Source of the DNA: Deltaproteobacteria bacterium
GTDB taxonomy: Bacteria; Myxococcota_A; UBA796; UBA9615
Direction: 5' to 3'
Assembly: GCA_023954745.1 (NCBI GenBank)
Contig: JAGSHC010000002.1
Coordinates: 49,526-113,525 of the forward strand
Length of the DNA stretch: 64,000 nucleotides
Shown piece by piece: positions 20,668 through 30,720 of the stretch. Position 1 is the stretch's first letter. Each line of letters opens with the position of its first letter. The notes under the pieces were generated by a model. That model ran no database searches, was not told the DNA's origin, and worked only from the letters and a program-made list of their open reading frames with translations. The position numbers and the translations under genes were made by a program.

Positions 20668-21777
20668 TCAGAGGTTCTTGCGCTTCAGCTCGTCATCGAT
20701 CACATCGGCGAACGCCTCGAAGGGGCGCGCACCGTTGATGAACACGCCGTTCACGAAGAACGCCGGGGTGCCGGAGACGCCAGCAGCCTCGCCGGACTTC
20801 TTGTCGTCGGCGACGCGGTCGGCGTACTTGTTGGAGGCAAGGCACTCGTCGAACTTGGCGGCGTCGAGACCGACCTCACCAGCGTACTTCTTGAGGTCCT
20901 CGTCCTTTTGGGCACGCTGGTTCTCGAAGAGCACGTCGTGGTACTCCCAGAACTTGCCCTGGTCCTGGGCGCAGTAGCTGGCCTCGCCGGCGCGGGGCGC
21001 CTCCTTGTGCATGGGCAGCGGGAAGTTGCGGAAGGCGACGGCCACCTTGTCTCCGTACTTCTCGGCGACCTGCTCGAGGGTCGGGTTGACCCGGCTGCAG
21101 TAGGGGCACTGGAAGTCGGAGTACTCGACGATCTGGATGGGAGCCGCGTTGGCACCCTTGATGGGGTCGGCCTCGGAGAAGGTCACGTCGAACCGCATGG
21201 GCTCGAGGAAGATCTCGACGCCAGCGGCCTCACGCAGGGAGCCGATGAAGGCGGTGCGCGCGTCCTGGGTGTTCTTCTTGCCGAGGTAGTCCTTGATGCG
21301 GTCCTTCATGCGGTCGAAGTCGACATTGCCGCGCGGAGGGTTCTTCTCGAAGAAGGCGCGAGCCTCCTCGTCGGTGATCTCGGGAGCCTTGGCCTCGACC
21401 TCGGTCTTGACCAGGTCATCGACGGAGACGCCGCGCTTCTTGGCTTCGGCCTCCAGCAGGCGGGTGTCGATGAGCTCATCGAGGGTCTGCTTGCGGATCT
21501 CGTAGGCCTGGGTGCGGAGGCGGACGAGCTTGGCGGACGCCTTCTCGTCGAGTTGTGCGTAGGTGATCTCCTCGCCGTTGACCTTGGCCGCGGCGCCGCT
21601 CAGGGCGGGAATGAGGTCGTCGCTCGAGCCACCTTGAGCGGTGACCGCCGAGGTGGTGCTCGTTGCGGCCGCCGGAGCGTCCGCCGAGGGAGAGTCAGAG
21701 TCGGTGGAAGAGCCGCCGCAACCGACCGACAGAGCGAGCAGAAGGGACAGAGGGAGTCGAAGATCAGGAAGTCGCAT
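20668..21777 (-). CDS. Lipoprotein with SurA-N-like region and DsbA/thioredoxin-like domain
   Basis: Lipobox LSVGC; NGEEITYAQLDEKASAKLVRLRTQAYEIRKQTLDELIDTRLLEAEAKKRG; FQCPYCSRVNP. Confidence 0.88.
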   Translation of the reverse strand: MRLPDLRLPLSLLLALSVGCGGSSTDSDSPSADAPAAATSTTSAVTAQGGSSDDLIPALSGAAAKVNGEEITYAQLDEKASAKLVRLRTQAYEIRKQTLDELIDTRLLEAEAKKRGVSVDDLVKTEVEAKAPEITDEEARAFFEKNPPRGNVDFDRMKDRIKDYLGKKNTQDARTAFIGSLREAAGVEIFLEPMRFDVTFSEADPIKGANAAPIQIVEYSDFQCPYCSRVNPTLEQVAEKYGDKVAVAFRNFPLPMHKEAPRAGEASYCAQDQGKFWEYHDVLFENQRAQKDEDLKKYAGEVGLDAAKFDECLASNKYADRVADDKKSGEAAGVSGTPAFFVNGVFINGARPFEAFADVIDDELKRKNL

Positions 21778-21915
21778 GGGGCCTCGTTTGGGGTGTCTTT
21801 GCGAAAGGCGCGGCATGCTAACATCGAGCCTTCGCATGGTCATCCGGTTTCCTCCGCCGAGACGGGGATGGCTGGAACAGGCGACTTAGACCCCCCAGAG
21901 CATTCGAGGATTCCC

Positions 21916-22323
21916 ATGACCCCACGGGCACTCAAGGACCACGGCCGCGAAATCATCGAGACCGCCAAGGACCACCTGGTCGCGGCGCTCGCGAGCGCGC
22001 CCGCCGCTGGCTGGACCGCCGCGGAGTGGGCCGATGCGGCTGGGGTGCTCATCGATGGCGCAAAGTTCCCAGCTGTGTTGGCGCACCACGTGGCACCCGT
22101 GCTGGTGTCCGAGGGTCGGATCTTGTTGGCCTCAGAGGATGGTGGGATCGCTCGATACGGTGCTGCGGCGCCGCGAAGCACCCCTCACGGCACCGGCCGC
22201 GTCGCCTCTGCGACCGCCGCCCCGCAGGTGTGGGCCCCGGCCACCGACCCCACCGACGAGACAGGCGAGAGCGAGATCGTCCTCAGCCCACCCGTCGTGA
22301 GCTCGGGCCACGGCCCAACCTGA
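21916..22323 (+). CDS. Hypothetical protein
   Basis: ORF with coding-like GC3, downstream of promoter-sized gap. Confidence 0.6.
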   Translation: MTPRALKDHGREIIETAKDHLVAALASAPAAGWTAAEWADAAGVLIDGAKFPAVLAHHVAPVLVSEGRILLASEDGGIARYGAAAPRSTPHGTGRVASATAAPQVWAPATDPTDETGESEIVLSPPVVSSGHGPT

Positions 22324-22416
22324 GGCCGCAAAGACACGGGTCGTCTGTTGACGACTTCGGGGACGTGCCTTAAGGTCCCGCTCCGCCTCCAAGGGGGCAC
22401 TGAATACATAGGTTTT

Positions 22417-22493
22417 GCACCCGTGGCTCAGCTGGATAGAGCACCGGACTACGAATCCGGGGGTCGCAGGTTCGAATCCTGCCGGGTGTACCA
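22417..22493 (+). tRNA. tRNA-Arg(ACG), encoded CCA
   Basis: Acceptor gcacccg/cgggtgt, anticodon loop ctACGaa between ccgga/tccgg, T-loop ttcgaat, 3' CCA. Confidence 0.97.
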
Positions 22494-22499
22494 CCTCTG

Positions 22500-22525
22500 A
22501 AACGGCGACCTTCGGGTCGCCGTTT
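22500..22525 (+). terminator. Hairpin after tRNA-Arg
   Basis: aaacggcgacc-ttcg-ggtcgccgttt, 11-bp perfect stem with UUCG tetraloop. Confidence 0.8.
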
Positions 22526-22668
22526 CCACTTGGGGCCGGCAGGTCGTCCGCTTCGCCCCGGTGCGAGCCCCTTGAGCCTTCTCCGGCGTTGGGAGGCGCG
22601 GCCCACGAGGATTCGCTCCTCCGCTCCGCTCTGGTGGCCGTCCGCACCCGGCCGACTACACTGCCGCC

Positions 22669-24180
22669 GTGCACGTCGTTGTCTGCAACCGTCTGACCGA
22701 GTACCAGGGCATCGAGATCATCTCGGCGGTCCTGAAGAACGCTGGTCACCGAGTCGATCTGGTCTTCGAGCCCGACCTCCTGACGGCGGCCTTCCTGCGC
22801 AGCCTGCCGGGCCCCCTCGCCAAGCGCGTGGACTCGGTGCGACGTGCCGCCCGCCGCGTCCTCGAGCTTTCACCCGACGTCGTCCTCTTTCCCAGCGAGA
22901 TCAACAGCTTCGACTGGTGCTCACGCGTGGGCGCGCGCGTGAAGCAGGACAGCCCCGAGACCTTCATGGTCCATGGAGGCTTCCACGTGACCTCGAGCCC
23001 CGAGCAGTGCATCGCGCGAGACGGCGTCGACGTGCTCTGCATCGGCGAAGGAGACCACGCCCTCCCCGAGTTCGTGCAGGCCCTCGCGGAGGGCGACGAC
23101 CATCGAGCGATCGCGAACCTGTGGGTCAAGGACCCCGACGGCACCGTCCATCGGAACAAGCCGCGGCCCTTGATCGCGGACCTGGATTCGCTGCCGTTTC
23201 CCGACAAGGCGCTCTACTACGACGAGCTCCCCGGGCTCGCCAAGGAGTACGTCTGCGTCGCCTCGCGCGGCTGTCACTGGGCGTGCAGCTTCTGCTTCTA
23301 CACCACGCTCTACGACATCTATGGGCGCAACGGATTCGTGCGCGCCCGCTCCCCACAGCACGTCCTCGGTGAGCTCATGGAGGCCAAGCGCCGCTGGAGC
23401 CCGGAGTACATCGTCTTCCACGACGACATCTTCCCCACGTCCCTGAAGTGGCTGAAAGAGTTCGCGCCCCTGTACATCGAGCACATCGGGCTTCCCTTCT
23501 CGTGCATCACCCACCCACAGCTGGTGCGACAAGAGACGGCCGACCTGCTCGGGGCCATGGGCTGCAAGTACGTGATCATGGGGAGCCAGACGGCCAACGA
23601 GGACTCCCGCCACGAGGACGTACTCAACCGCACGGAGTCGAGTGAGGAGATCGCGGTGGCTACGAAGCGTCTCCGCGCCCACGGGATCTTCGTGTTGCTC
23701 GATCACATCTTCGGGGTGCCCGGCGAGACGGAAGAGGACCAGGAAACGGCGCTGCGCTTCTACCTGGATGCGTCTCCCGACGTCGTGAAGCCGTTCTTCA
23801 TGAGCTACTTCCCGGGGACGGACCTCACGAAGCGGGCCGAGGAGGCTGCGTCGGTCGCGAAGGACGAGCTCGACCGGAACGTGGACGGCGGCTGGGACCA
23901 CTTCATGTTCGAGGGGGCCATCCACGGCAACGACTACCGGCCGTACAACCTCGCGTACGCCATGTGGCCGATGCTGGGCACGCGCGGACGCCGCGCGATG
24001 ATCGACCTGCAGCTCCACAAGAAACTCGCACCCATCGGCGGCCTCCCCGGCCTGGGAAACATCATTCTCTTTCCGCGACTGTTCACGGGATTGATGACCG
24101 ACCGCGACATCCGCCCGAAGCTCTACCTGAACTACCTGAAGACGATCCTCAGCTATCAGGTCAAGCAGGGCCTGCGGTAG
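22669..24180 (+). CDS. B12-binding-domain radical SAM enzyme (paralogue A)
   Basis: Cobalamin-binding-like N-terminus MHVVVCNRLTEYQGIEIISAVLKNAGH; radical SAM SRGCHWACSFCFY. Confidence 0.9.
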   Translation: MHVVVCNRLTEYQGIEIISAVLKNAGHRVDLVFEPDLLTAAFLRSLPGPLAKRVDSVRRAARRVLELSPDVVLFPSEINSFDWCSRVGARVKQDSPETFMVHGGFHVTSSPEQCIARDGVDVLCIGEGDHALPEFVQALAEGDDHRAIANLWVKDPDGTVHRNKPRPLIADLDSLPFPDKALYYDELPGLAKEYVCVASRGCHWACSFCFYTTLYDIYGRNGFVRARSPQHVLGELMEAKRRWSPEYIVFHDDIFPTSLKWLKEFAPLYIEHIGLPFSCITHPQLVRQETADLLGAMGCKYVIMGSQTANEDSRHEDVLNRTESSEEIAVATKRLRAHGIFVLLDHIFGVPGETEEDQETALRFYLDASPDVVKPFFMSYFPGTDLTKRAEEAASVAKDELDRNVDGGWDHFMFEGAIHGNDYRPYNLAYAMWPMLGTRGRRAMIDLQLHKKLAPIGGLPGLGNIILFPRLFTGLMTDRDIRPKLYLNYLKTILSYQVKQGLR

Positions 24181-24187
24181 CGAGGCG

Positions 24188-24733
24188 TCAGTCGGGCTGG
24201 CTGTCCGAGTCGCTGTCGCTGTCCGAGTCGCTGTCGCTGTCCGAGTCGCTGTCCGCCCGGGCCCGCCCGTCTCCACCCACCGGTCGGCTCCCCGCCCCCT
24301 CATCCTCGGTCGACGAGCCGAGGGTGGCGTCGAGGCCGGCAACCAACGCAGCGGTCTCTTCGGGATTCAGCCGGGCACCCCGGTGCATCGCCAGATAGTA
24401 GAGAGGTGGCATCTCCCCCTCCAGGACCTCTTCGCCAGCCTCGTGCGCTTCGTGCTGGGGACGGTGCATCTCAGAGAAGTTGAGTGCGTGGCGACCCTCG
24501 TCCACATGGCGACGCACGAGCCAGGCGCTCGGAGCGACCCGGCCGTACCAGGGAACGATGACCTCGTTCGAGTGACAGTCGAAGCAGGCGCGACGGGCGA
24601 GGGCCTCGGTCTCGGCAGAGTCCCACTGAGGCTCCTGCTCGACCGGGGGGTTGTGCACTCGGTAGGGGATCAGCTGAATCGTCCCGAAGAGGATCGCAGC
24701 CAAAGCAAGGGACACTGAGATTGCGCGGTTCAT
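24188..24733 (-). CDS. Haem-binding-domain protein with c-type haem motif and (DS)n tail
   Basis: CFDCH motif (CxxCH) with NEVIVPWYGRVAPSAWLVRRHVDEGRHALNFSE; C-terminal DSDSDSDS. Confidence 0.85.
   Translation of the reverse strand: MNRAISVSLALAAILFGTIQLIPYRVHNPPVEQEPQWDSAETEALARRACFDCHSNEVIVPWYGRVAPSAWLVRRHVDEGRHALNFSEMHRPQHEAHEAGEEVLEGEMPPLYYLAMHRGARLNPEETAALVAGLDATLGSSTEDEGAGSRPVGGDGRARADSDSDSDSDSDSDSDSDSQPD
24201..24254 (-). repeat. Coding tandem repeat, 18-bp unit x3 encoding (DS)n
   Basis: ctgtccgagtcgctgtcg repeated three times, last unit one mismatch. Confidence 0.93.
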
Positions 24734-24789
24734 GGGGCCTCCTTGCCTCGTACCCTGCCCCCCAAACCTCCCCGGAGACCATCCGGCAA

Positions 24790-25248
24790 ATGACAGGTGC
24801 AGACGAGAACACCGTTGCGGCCGGGCTCTTCGCCGCGATCGCCGTCCTGGTTGGGGCGGACCTTCTGGCGGATGCCGGGTCCGGTGCGGGAGCAGTTCAC
24901 CTCGGAGCGGAGGGGCTGGCCACCTTCGTGGCCCTGGCCGGCGCGGGGTGGTTCCTTGTTCGGTTTCGGAAGCAGAGGGCGGAGACTCGGCAGCTTCGCG
25001 CCCGGGCCGATGAGCTCCTCGGAGGAGTCGGAGGCACCATCGAGAAGCAGTTTGCTGCCTGGCGGCTCACGCCCGCCGAAGCCGAGGTCGCGCTGCTACT
25101 CCTCAAGGGGCTCGCCTTCAAGGAGATCGCAGGCGTGCGTGGGACCGGCGAGCGCACAGCCCGTGAACAGGCACGCACCGTCTACAAGAAGGCGGCCGTC
25201 GGTGGGAGGGCTGAGCTCTCCGCGTGGTTCATCGAGGACCTGCTCTGA
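24790..25248 (+). CDS. Membrane-anchored LuxR-type HTH protein
   Basis: Two hydrophobic segments then WRLTPAEAEVALLLLKGLAFKEIAGVRGTGERTAREQARTVYKKAAVGGRAEL. Confidence 0.8.
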   Translation: MTGADENTVAAGLFAAIAVLVGADLLADAGSGAGAVHLGAEGLATFVALAGAGWFLVRFRKQRAETRQLRARADELLGGVGGTIEKQFAAWRLTPAEAEVALLLLKGLAFKEIAGVRGTGERTAREQARTVYKKAAVGGRAELSAWFIEDLL

Positions 25249-25284
25249 GCGGAGCCGCCCGAGGTCAAGGAGGCAAGGAAGGAG

Positions 25285-25325
25285 AGGAACCCGTCGGGTT
25301 CCTTCGGAGTTCGCCAGCGAACTCC
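25285..25325 (+). terminator. Two adjacent hairpins downstream of the HTH gene
   Basis: aggaaccc-gtc-gggttcct (285-303) and ggagttcgc-ca-gcgaactcc (306-325). Confidence 0.55.
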
Positions 25326-25393
25326 TGGGTCAGCGGTTTGGCACCACCGACGCCCGCAGCCGACACTGAGATCGGGTGCCCCCCGCGCTCCCT

Positions 25394-26662
25394 TCAGCGC
25401 TTGAAGGCGAAGGTCCAGGTCACCTCGGCGTCCTCGCCGTCGTCAGTCTCCGGCAACTCCAGGTCCTCGACCGCGTCGGCGATGTCGTCCTCGAAGTCGT
25501 CGGCGTCGCGGGACTTCACGATGTCGACCTCTTCGACCTCTCCGTCACCGTTCACGGTCACGCGCACCTTGACCATGGCGTGGAACGCCTTCGCGGGGCG
25601 CCAGGCCTTGTCGACCTTGCCCACGATGGCCTCGAAGGCCTTGGCGACATCGCGACGATCGAGCTCGCCGTCGATGTCCCCAGCGATGTAGCCGACGCGT
25701 GAGTTCTGCCACTCGGGTCCCTTGCGGTCCCCGTCGTCGTCGCGGTCGCGGTCGCGGTCGCGTTCAGCGCGGTCACGGCGCTCCTCCTCACGACGGCGCT
25801 CGGCCTTGGCTTCCTCGCGCTCGCGCCGCTCGGCGTCGCGACGAGCGTCCTCCTTCTTGCGGCGCTCGTACTCGCGGCGCGCTTCCTCGCGCTCCTGCTC
25901 CTCCTCGCGACGCTCCTCTTCCGCCCGAGCCTCCTCGGCGCGACGACGCTCCATCTCGCGGCGGCGCTGCTTCTCGCGCTTCGCGTCGTCCTTGCTCTGC
26001 TTGCTGCTGCCGCGGTCGTCTTCGTCGTCGAGGTCCAGGTCGTCGTCCTCGTACTCGTCGTCCTCGTACTCGTCGTCCTCGTACTCATCCTCGTCTTCGT
26101 ACTCGTCGTCCTCGTACTCGTCCTCGTCGTCGAGGTCGACGTCCTCATCGAGGTCGATGTCGTCCTCCACGTCGTCCTCATCGAGGTCCACCGAGTCGTC
26201 ATCGGACGCAGCCTCCTTCTTCGGCTTGGCCTTCTTCTTCGGCGGCGGCTGGCTGGATGCCTTCTCGCCGGTGGGGGCGAGGATCAACACGAGGGTGACT
26301 TCGATGTCCTCGGACGGCGTCGGCCACTTCACTCCGGCGAGGGCGCGCCCGACGCACTGAACCTCCACCCGCTTTGCGTCGCGGGCGGTGTCGGGAAGGA
26401 GCGTGGCCTTCTCCGGGGTCATCTCGAGGATCAACTTCACGATGGCCGGCTTCTTGGGCCGGGTATCCATGAAGTCCTTGCCGCACTGGTCAGCCCGGTA
26501 GAGCTCCTTGCCGAGGATCTTCTGGATCAGGGCCGCAGCGTCGTCGTTCTCAGCGGTGACCTCGGAGATGCTGACAAAGGCAGCAGCGTCGGCCTGACTC
26601 GGCAGAGCCAGAACAGCGAGGACGGACAGCATCAGGGTCCACAGGGCAATCACACGCGACAT
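25394..26662 (-). CDS. Secreted protein with acidic (DDEYE) and charged K/R/E regions and TonB-C/AgmX-like C-terminus
   Basis: Signal peptide; DEDEYEDDEYEDDEYEDDD; MVKVRVTVNGDGEVEEVDIVKSRDADDFEDDIADAVEDLELP. Confidence 0.8.
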   Translation of the reverse strand: MSRVIALWTLMLSVLAVLALPSQADAAAFVSISEVTAENDDAAALIQKILGKELYRADQCGKDFMDTRPKKPAIVKLILEMTPEKATLLPDTARDAKRVEVQCVGRALAGVKWPTPSEDIEVTLVLILAPTGEKASSQPPPKKKAKPKKEAASDDDSVDLDEDDVEDDIDLDEDVDLDDEDEYEDDEYEDEDEYEDDEYEDDEYEDDDLDLDDEDDRGSSKQSKDDAKREKQRRREMERRRAEEARAEEERREEEQEREEARREYERRKKEDARRDAERREREEAKAERRREEERRDRAERDRDRDRDDDGDRKGPEWQNSRVGYIAGDIDGELDRRDVAKAFEAIVGKVDKAWRPAKAFHAMVKVRVTVNGDGEVEEVDIVKSRDADDFEDDIADAVEDLELPETDDGEDAEVTWTFAFKR

Positions 26663-26804
26663 GGCAGTCTCCAGCGGGCCTACTCGCCCGAAGCGGCGCA
26701 GACCATAATCCCACTTGCTCGCACACGCGAGACACAGGATGTAACGACCGGTTTTCTGCGGCAGATGGGATCAAGGCTTCGGGGCACCTTCGTGCCAGAT
26801 GTCC

Positions 26805-27653
26805 CTACCGCGCCGCGCAGACGATGCTTCGGTCGTCGAGCTCCAGGGTCTTGATCACCGTGTTGGCCCCCGCAGCCTCGGACTGAGCGCAGATGTCATC
26901 GATGTCGACGCTCCGCCCCGCGTCCTGCCACTCCGACGGGTACTCGACATTGAAGACGGGCTTGCCCGAGGGCAGGAACGCCGCTCCCCGGTCGCACTCC
27001 TCATGGAGCACGCAGCTCTCCAGCAGGAGCGCCTCCATGGACGGCTCGAGATCGTCGACGAGCTCCACCGCGTTCTTGTGGATGACGCTCAGGCCGCGGT
27101 CCTGCGCCTCCGACACCAGGGCGGCCGCGTACGCGCGCGCGTCCTGCTCGGTGATGCCCAGGCCCGTCGGGTTGGCGTAGGCATCCATGTTGTCGAACTC
27201 CACCAGGGTGAAGCCCTTGTCGACGCAGGTGCGAAAACGCTCCGACATGAGATCCAGGAAGACGGGGTACCGGGCGATGTCGAGCCAGCGCTCCCCAGGC
27301 CACGCGGCCAGATCGTCGCCGAGGATCGAGGGGTTCCCTCCATCCCGTTCGGCGTTGTCCAGAGCCACGAATGCCGCCCAATCGTCGCGCCAGTCCTCGG
27401 CGGTCCCCACGGACACGTAGCACCAGGCCCGGGTCCCATTCGCGACGGCTTCGTCCACGTACCGCGCGTCCGTGTCGAACGCGTCCAGGCCCAGATAGTC
27501 CACTGCGGGTGGCGACGACGGGATCGCGCCTTCGTCGAGGATCCACTCCCAGGACGGAATCCCGGCGGGGACCCCACTCCACTGGGACGCATCGCCCCAG
27601 GGAAGGCATCCCGTCAGCAGGGCGAACCCGAGCAGCAGCGACAAAGCTCTCAT
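26805..27653 (-). CDS. GH114-like (endo-alpha-1,4-polygalactosaminidase family) lipoprotein
   Basis: WCYVSVGTAEDWRDDW...FTLVEFDNMDAYANPTGLGIT...IHKNAVEL; lipobox LLTGC. Confidence 0.85.
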   Translation of the reverse strand: MRALSLLLGFALLTGCLPWGDASQWSGVPAGIPSWEWILDEGAIPSSPPAVDYLGLDAFDTDARYVDEAVANGTRAWCYVSVGTAEDWRDDWAAFVALDNAERDGGNPSILGDDLAAWPGERWLDIARYPVFLDLMSERFRTCVDKGFTLVEFDNMDAYANPTGLGITEQDARAYAAALVSEAQDRGLSVIHKNAVELVDDLEPSMEALLLESCVLHEECDRGAAFLPSGKPVFNVEYPSEWQDAGRSVDIDDICAQSEAAGANTVIKTLELDDRSIVCAAR

Positions 27654-27771
27654 GGTCAGAAGAATCGCCCGGGGCGGGCCTCAGGGCCAGCAAGGTTTCA
27701 GGGCGCAATCGACCTGTCGCCGGGACTCAGACCCGGTGCTACGTTGCCTCCATCCACTTCCCGGAGAGTGC

Positions 27772-28896
27772 ATGCCCGCCTTGAATGATGGACCGTTCGC
27801 TGAAGCCCGCCAGTTCGTGGGCCTTGTTCGCAACCACCTCGGTACCGTGCTGAAGCGAAAGCCCCAGCTGATTCCGAAGCTGGCGGTGAACTACGCGCGC
27901 ATGAACCTGATGGACCAGGACGTGCTCCGCACCGCGTCGGTGAACATCGAGTCCGCATGCAACGCCACGTGCGACCACTGCTCGGCCGACGACATCATGG
28001 ACGAGACGGCTCGGAACGAGAATCAGCTCTCGCTCGACGAGTACCGTCGGGCCATCGACGGCTTCCTCCGCGCCGGCGCGGTCTCCGTGAACCTCACGGG
28101 CGGTGAGCCGCTGCTCAACCCGAACATCTACGAGATCATCAAGATGGTCCCGCCCTGGCGCGGCGTCGTGAACGTGCAGACCAACGGTCTGAGCCTCGAT
28201 GACGCCACGGCGCGCAAGCTGCGCGAGGCCGGCCTCTACATCGTGATGATCTCGCTGCACAGCCACCGGGCCGAGTATCACGACGACCTGCTGAATGTGC
28301 CCGGCGCCTTCGACAAGGTCATGGACGCCATCGACAACTGCCATCGCTACGGCATGGACGTCATCCTCAACTGCACCATGACCCACGAGAAGGTCCAGGA
28401 CGGCACGTTGTGGGAGATGGTCCGCCTCGCCCGCGACAAGGACGTCACCGTGAACTTCGTGCAGCCCTGCACCACCGGGAAGTGGGCCGACAACAAGGGC
28501 ATCCGCATGCAGCCGGACGACTACGAGGAGTTCGACAAGGCGATGAAGCTCCCCTGGGTCGTGTGGGAGGGCAAGTCGAACTACAAGGAGAACGGCTGCC
28601 GCCCCGGCCTCGAGCGCATGTACATGAGCAACGCGGGCGACGTGATCCCCTGCGCGTTCATCCACCTGAACTTCGGCAACGTGCGCAAGGAGACCGTGGG
28701 CACCATCTGGGAGCGCATGAAGAGCTTCGAGTACTTCCAGGAGACGAAGGAGCGTTGCATCGCCAGCAACGACGAGACCTTCTACAACGAGTACATCGAG
28801 CCCATCATCGAGCACGACAACGCGCTGTTCCCCATCGAGGAGCACCCCAAGTACCAGCAGACGAATCCTGAGGAAGCCGCCACGGTCATCCGCTGA
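27772..28896 (+). CDS. Radical SAM enzyme with SPASM-like C-terminus
   Basis: ESACNATCDHCSADD (CxxxCxxC), NLTGGEPLLNP, C-terminal CRPGLERMYMSNAGDVIPCAF. Confidence 0.92.
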   Translation: MPALNDGPFAEARQFVGLVRNHLGTVLKRKPQLIPKLAVNYARMNLMDQDVLRTASVNIESACNATCDHCSADDIMDETARNENQLSLDEYRRAIDGFLRAGAVSVNLTGGEPLLNPNIYEIIKMVPPWRGVVNVQTNGLSLDDATARKLREAGLYIVMISLHSHRAEYHDDLLNVPGAFDKVMDAIDNCHRYGMDVILNCTMTHEKVQDGTLWEMVRLARDKDVTVNFVQPCTTGKWADNKGIRMQPDDYEEFDKAMKLPWVVWEGKSNYKENGCRPGLERMYMSNAGDVIPCAFIHLNFGNVRKETVGTIWERMKSFEYFQETKERCIASNDETFYNEYIEPIIEHDNALFPIEEHPKYQQTNPEEAATVIR

Positions 28897-28936
28897 GTCG
28901 GGTGATCCCAGCGCGCCGCTCCGTAGCCGAGGTCCC

Positions 28937-30634
28937 ATGAAGGTCGTCTTCTGCAATCAGCTGACTGAGATGCTGGGCGTCCAGCTGCTCTCGGCCGTGT
29001 TGAAGAAGGCCGGCCACGAGACCGCGCTCGTCTTCGAGCCGAACCTCTTCGCCACCGGAGCCATCAAGGATCCGAAGCTCGTCGAGTTCCTGAGCAACGA
29101 CGACCTCGTGGTGGAGGACATCCTCGCTGAGGAGCCCGACCTCGTCGGCTTCCCCATCGAGATCAACGGCTTCCACTGGGCCTGCGAGATCGCCGGGCGA
29201 CTCAAGTCCCGCCGGCCCGATCTGCCCATCATCATGGGCGGCATCCACGCCACCATGTGCCCCGAGAACGTCATCGACCGCCCCGAGGTGGACTACGTCG
29301 CCGTGGGCGAGGCCGAGGTGACCCTGCTGGAGCTGGCCGACATCCTCGACGGTCGCAAGGAGGGGGATCCCACCGCGATCCGCGGCATCTGGGCGCGCGA
29401 CGGCGAAGGCAACGTCATCGACAACGGCGTCGCCGCCGAGCCCCGCGACCTCGACCAGTTCCCCTACTACGACAAGTCGATCTACTACGACAAGCTGCCG
29501 GGCCTCGGCTGCGAGTACATGACGACGATCTCGCGGGGCTGTCCGTACAACTGCACGTTCTGCTTCTACAACGCGGTGCACGACATCGTGGGCAACCGAA
29601 AGGTGCGCCTGCGCACGCCCCAGCACGTGGTCGACGAGCTCGTGGCGGCGAAGAAGCTGTACCCCCAGATGGAGTCGGTGCTCTTCCACGACGACATCTT
29701 CCCCGTGAGGGTCCGCTGGCTTCAGGAGTTCGCGCCCCTCTACAAGGAGCAGGTGGGCCTGCCCTTCGCCTGCATCACCTATCCCCTGCTCGTGACCGAG
29801 TACATGGCGGATCTGCTGGCCGACGCCGGCTGCGTCAGCGTCATCATGGGCGTGCAGAGCCTCAGCGAGGAGAGCCGCGCCAACACCATGGCGCGCTACG
29901 AGAAGAACGTGGACATCTTCAACGCCATCCGGCGACTGAGGGAGCGGGACATCTTCGTCACGTGCGACCACATCCTCGGCACGCCCGGTGAGACCCTCAA
30001 GGACCAGGACGACGCCCTGCTGTTCTACAGCGACGCCGACCCCAGCGTGGTGAAGCCGCTGCCGCTCACCTACCTGCCGAAGACGGGCATGACGCGCATC
30101 GCCATCGAGCAGGGCGTCATCTCGGAGCAGGACGAAGCGGACGCCGCGGACGGCTACCTGAACTCCCTGATGTTCAAGGGCTCCGGCTACGAGAAGGAGT
30201 TCCGCCCCTACTTCATGATGTACGGGCTCAAGCCGATTCTCCCGAAGTCGCTCTTCGTGAAGATCGTGCAGAACGGATGGCACCGGCATCTGGGCAAGGT
30301 GCCCAACGTCTCGGGGATCGACCCAGTGGTGTTCTTCGTGCCCCGTCTGCTCAGCGGCGTGGTGCGCGGCTACGACGTGCGCAGCAAGTTCTTGGCCTGG
30401 CGCTTCTTCGAGATGTTCCAGTACTCCATGGCGCGCAAGCTCCGAGCCCAGGTCATGGGGCTCGACGGCGAGGCGCGCAAGGCGAAGACCGAGCCCACCC
30501 CGGCCAGCCGGTTGGCGAGCAAGTTGCTCAAGCGCCGCCGCTTCTTCGGGCGGTTCCGCGACCACCATCCGGTGCACTACGCGCCCGGTGGAGGAGCGGC
30601 CGCTCACCCTGGAGGGGCGACTCCTCGGACCTGA
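28937..30634 (+). CDS. B12-binding-domain radical SAM enzyme (paralogue B)
   Basis: MKVVFCNQLTEMLGVQLLSAVLKKAGHETALVFEPNLF; SRGCPYNCTFCFYNAVHDI; clear paralogue of 22669-24180. Confidence 0.92.
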   Translation: MKVVFCNQLTEMLGVQLLSAVLKKAGHETALVFEPNLFATGAIKDPKLVEFLSNDDLVVEDILAEEPDLVGFPIEINGFHWACEIAGRLKSRRPDLPIIMGGIHATMCPENVIDRPEVDYVAVGEAEVTLLELADILDGRKEGDPTAIRGIWARDGEGNVIDNGVAAEPRDLDQFPYYDKSIYYDKLPGLGCEYMTTISRGCPYNCTFCFYNAVHDIVGNRKVRLRTPQHVVDELVAAKKLYPQMESVLFHDDIFPVRVRWLQEFAPLYKEQVGLPFACITYPLLVTEYMADLLADAGCVSVIMGVQSLSEESRANTMARYEKNVDIFNAIRRLRERDIFVTCDHILGTPGETLKDQDDALLFYSDADPSVVKPLPLTYLPKTGMTRIAIEQGVISEQDEADAADGYLNSLMFKGSGYEKEFRPYFMMYGLKPILPKSLFVKIVQNGWHRHLGKVPNVSGIDPVVFFVPRLLSGVVRGYDVRSKFLAWRFFEMFQYSMARKLRAQVMGLDGEARKAKTEPTPASRLASKLLKRRRFFGRFRDHHPVHYAPGGGAAAHPGGATPRT

Positions 30635-30720
30635 GCGAGGCAAGTCCGCCAGGTCAGTCGTTCTCCCGGCCCCTTCTCCCCTGACTCCCTCTGGCTCGTG
30701 ACGGGAGCTGGGACGGAGAT

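Noticed and set aside
22417-22525. tRNA-Arg as an integration site of a genomic island
   Set aside because: No integrase, no visible direct repeat of the tRNA 3' end in the downstream sequence, and no mobile genes
25722-26360. Ser-rich 212-aa ORF (SSSSYSSSSYSSSS)
   Set aside because: Reverse reading of the DDEYE/charged repeats of the 25394-26662 gene
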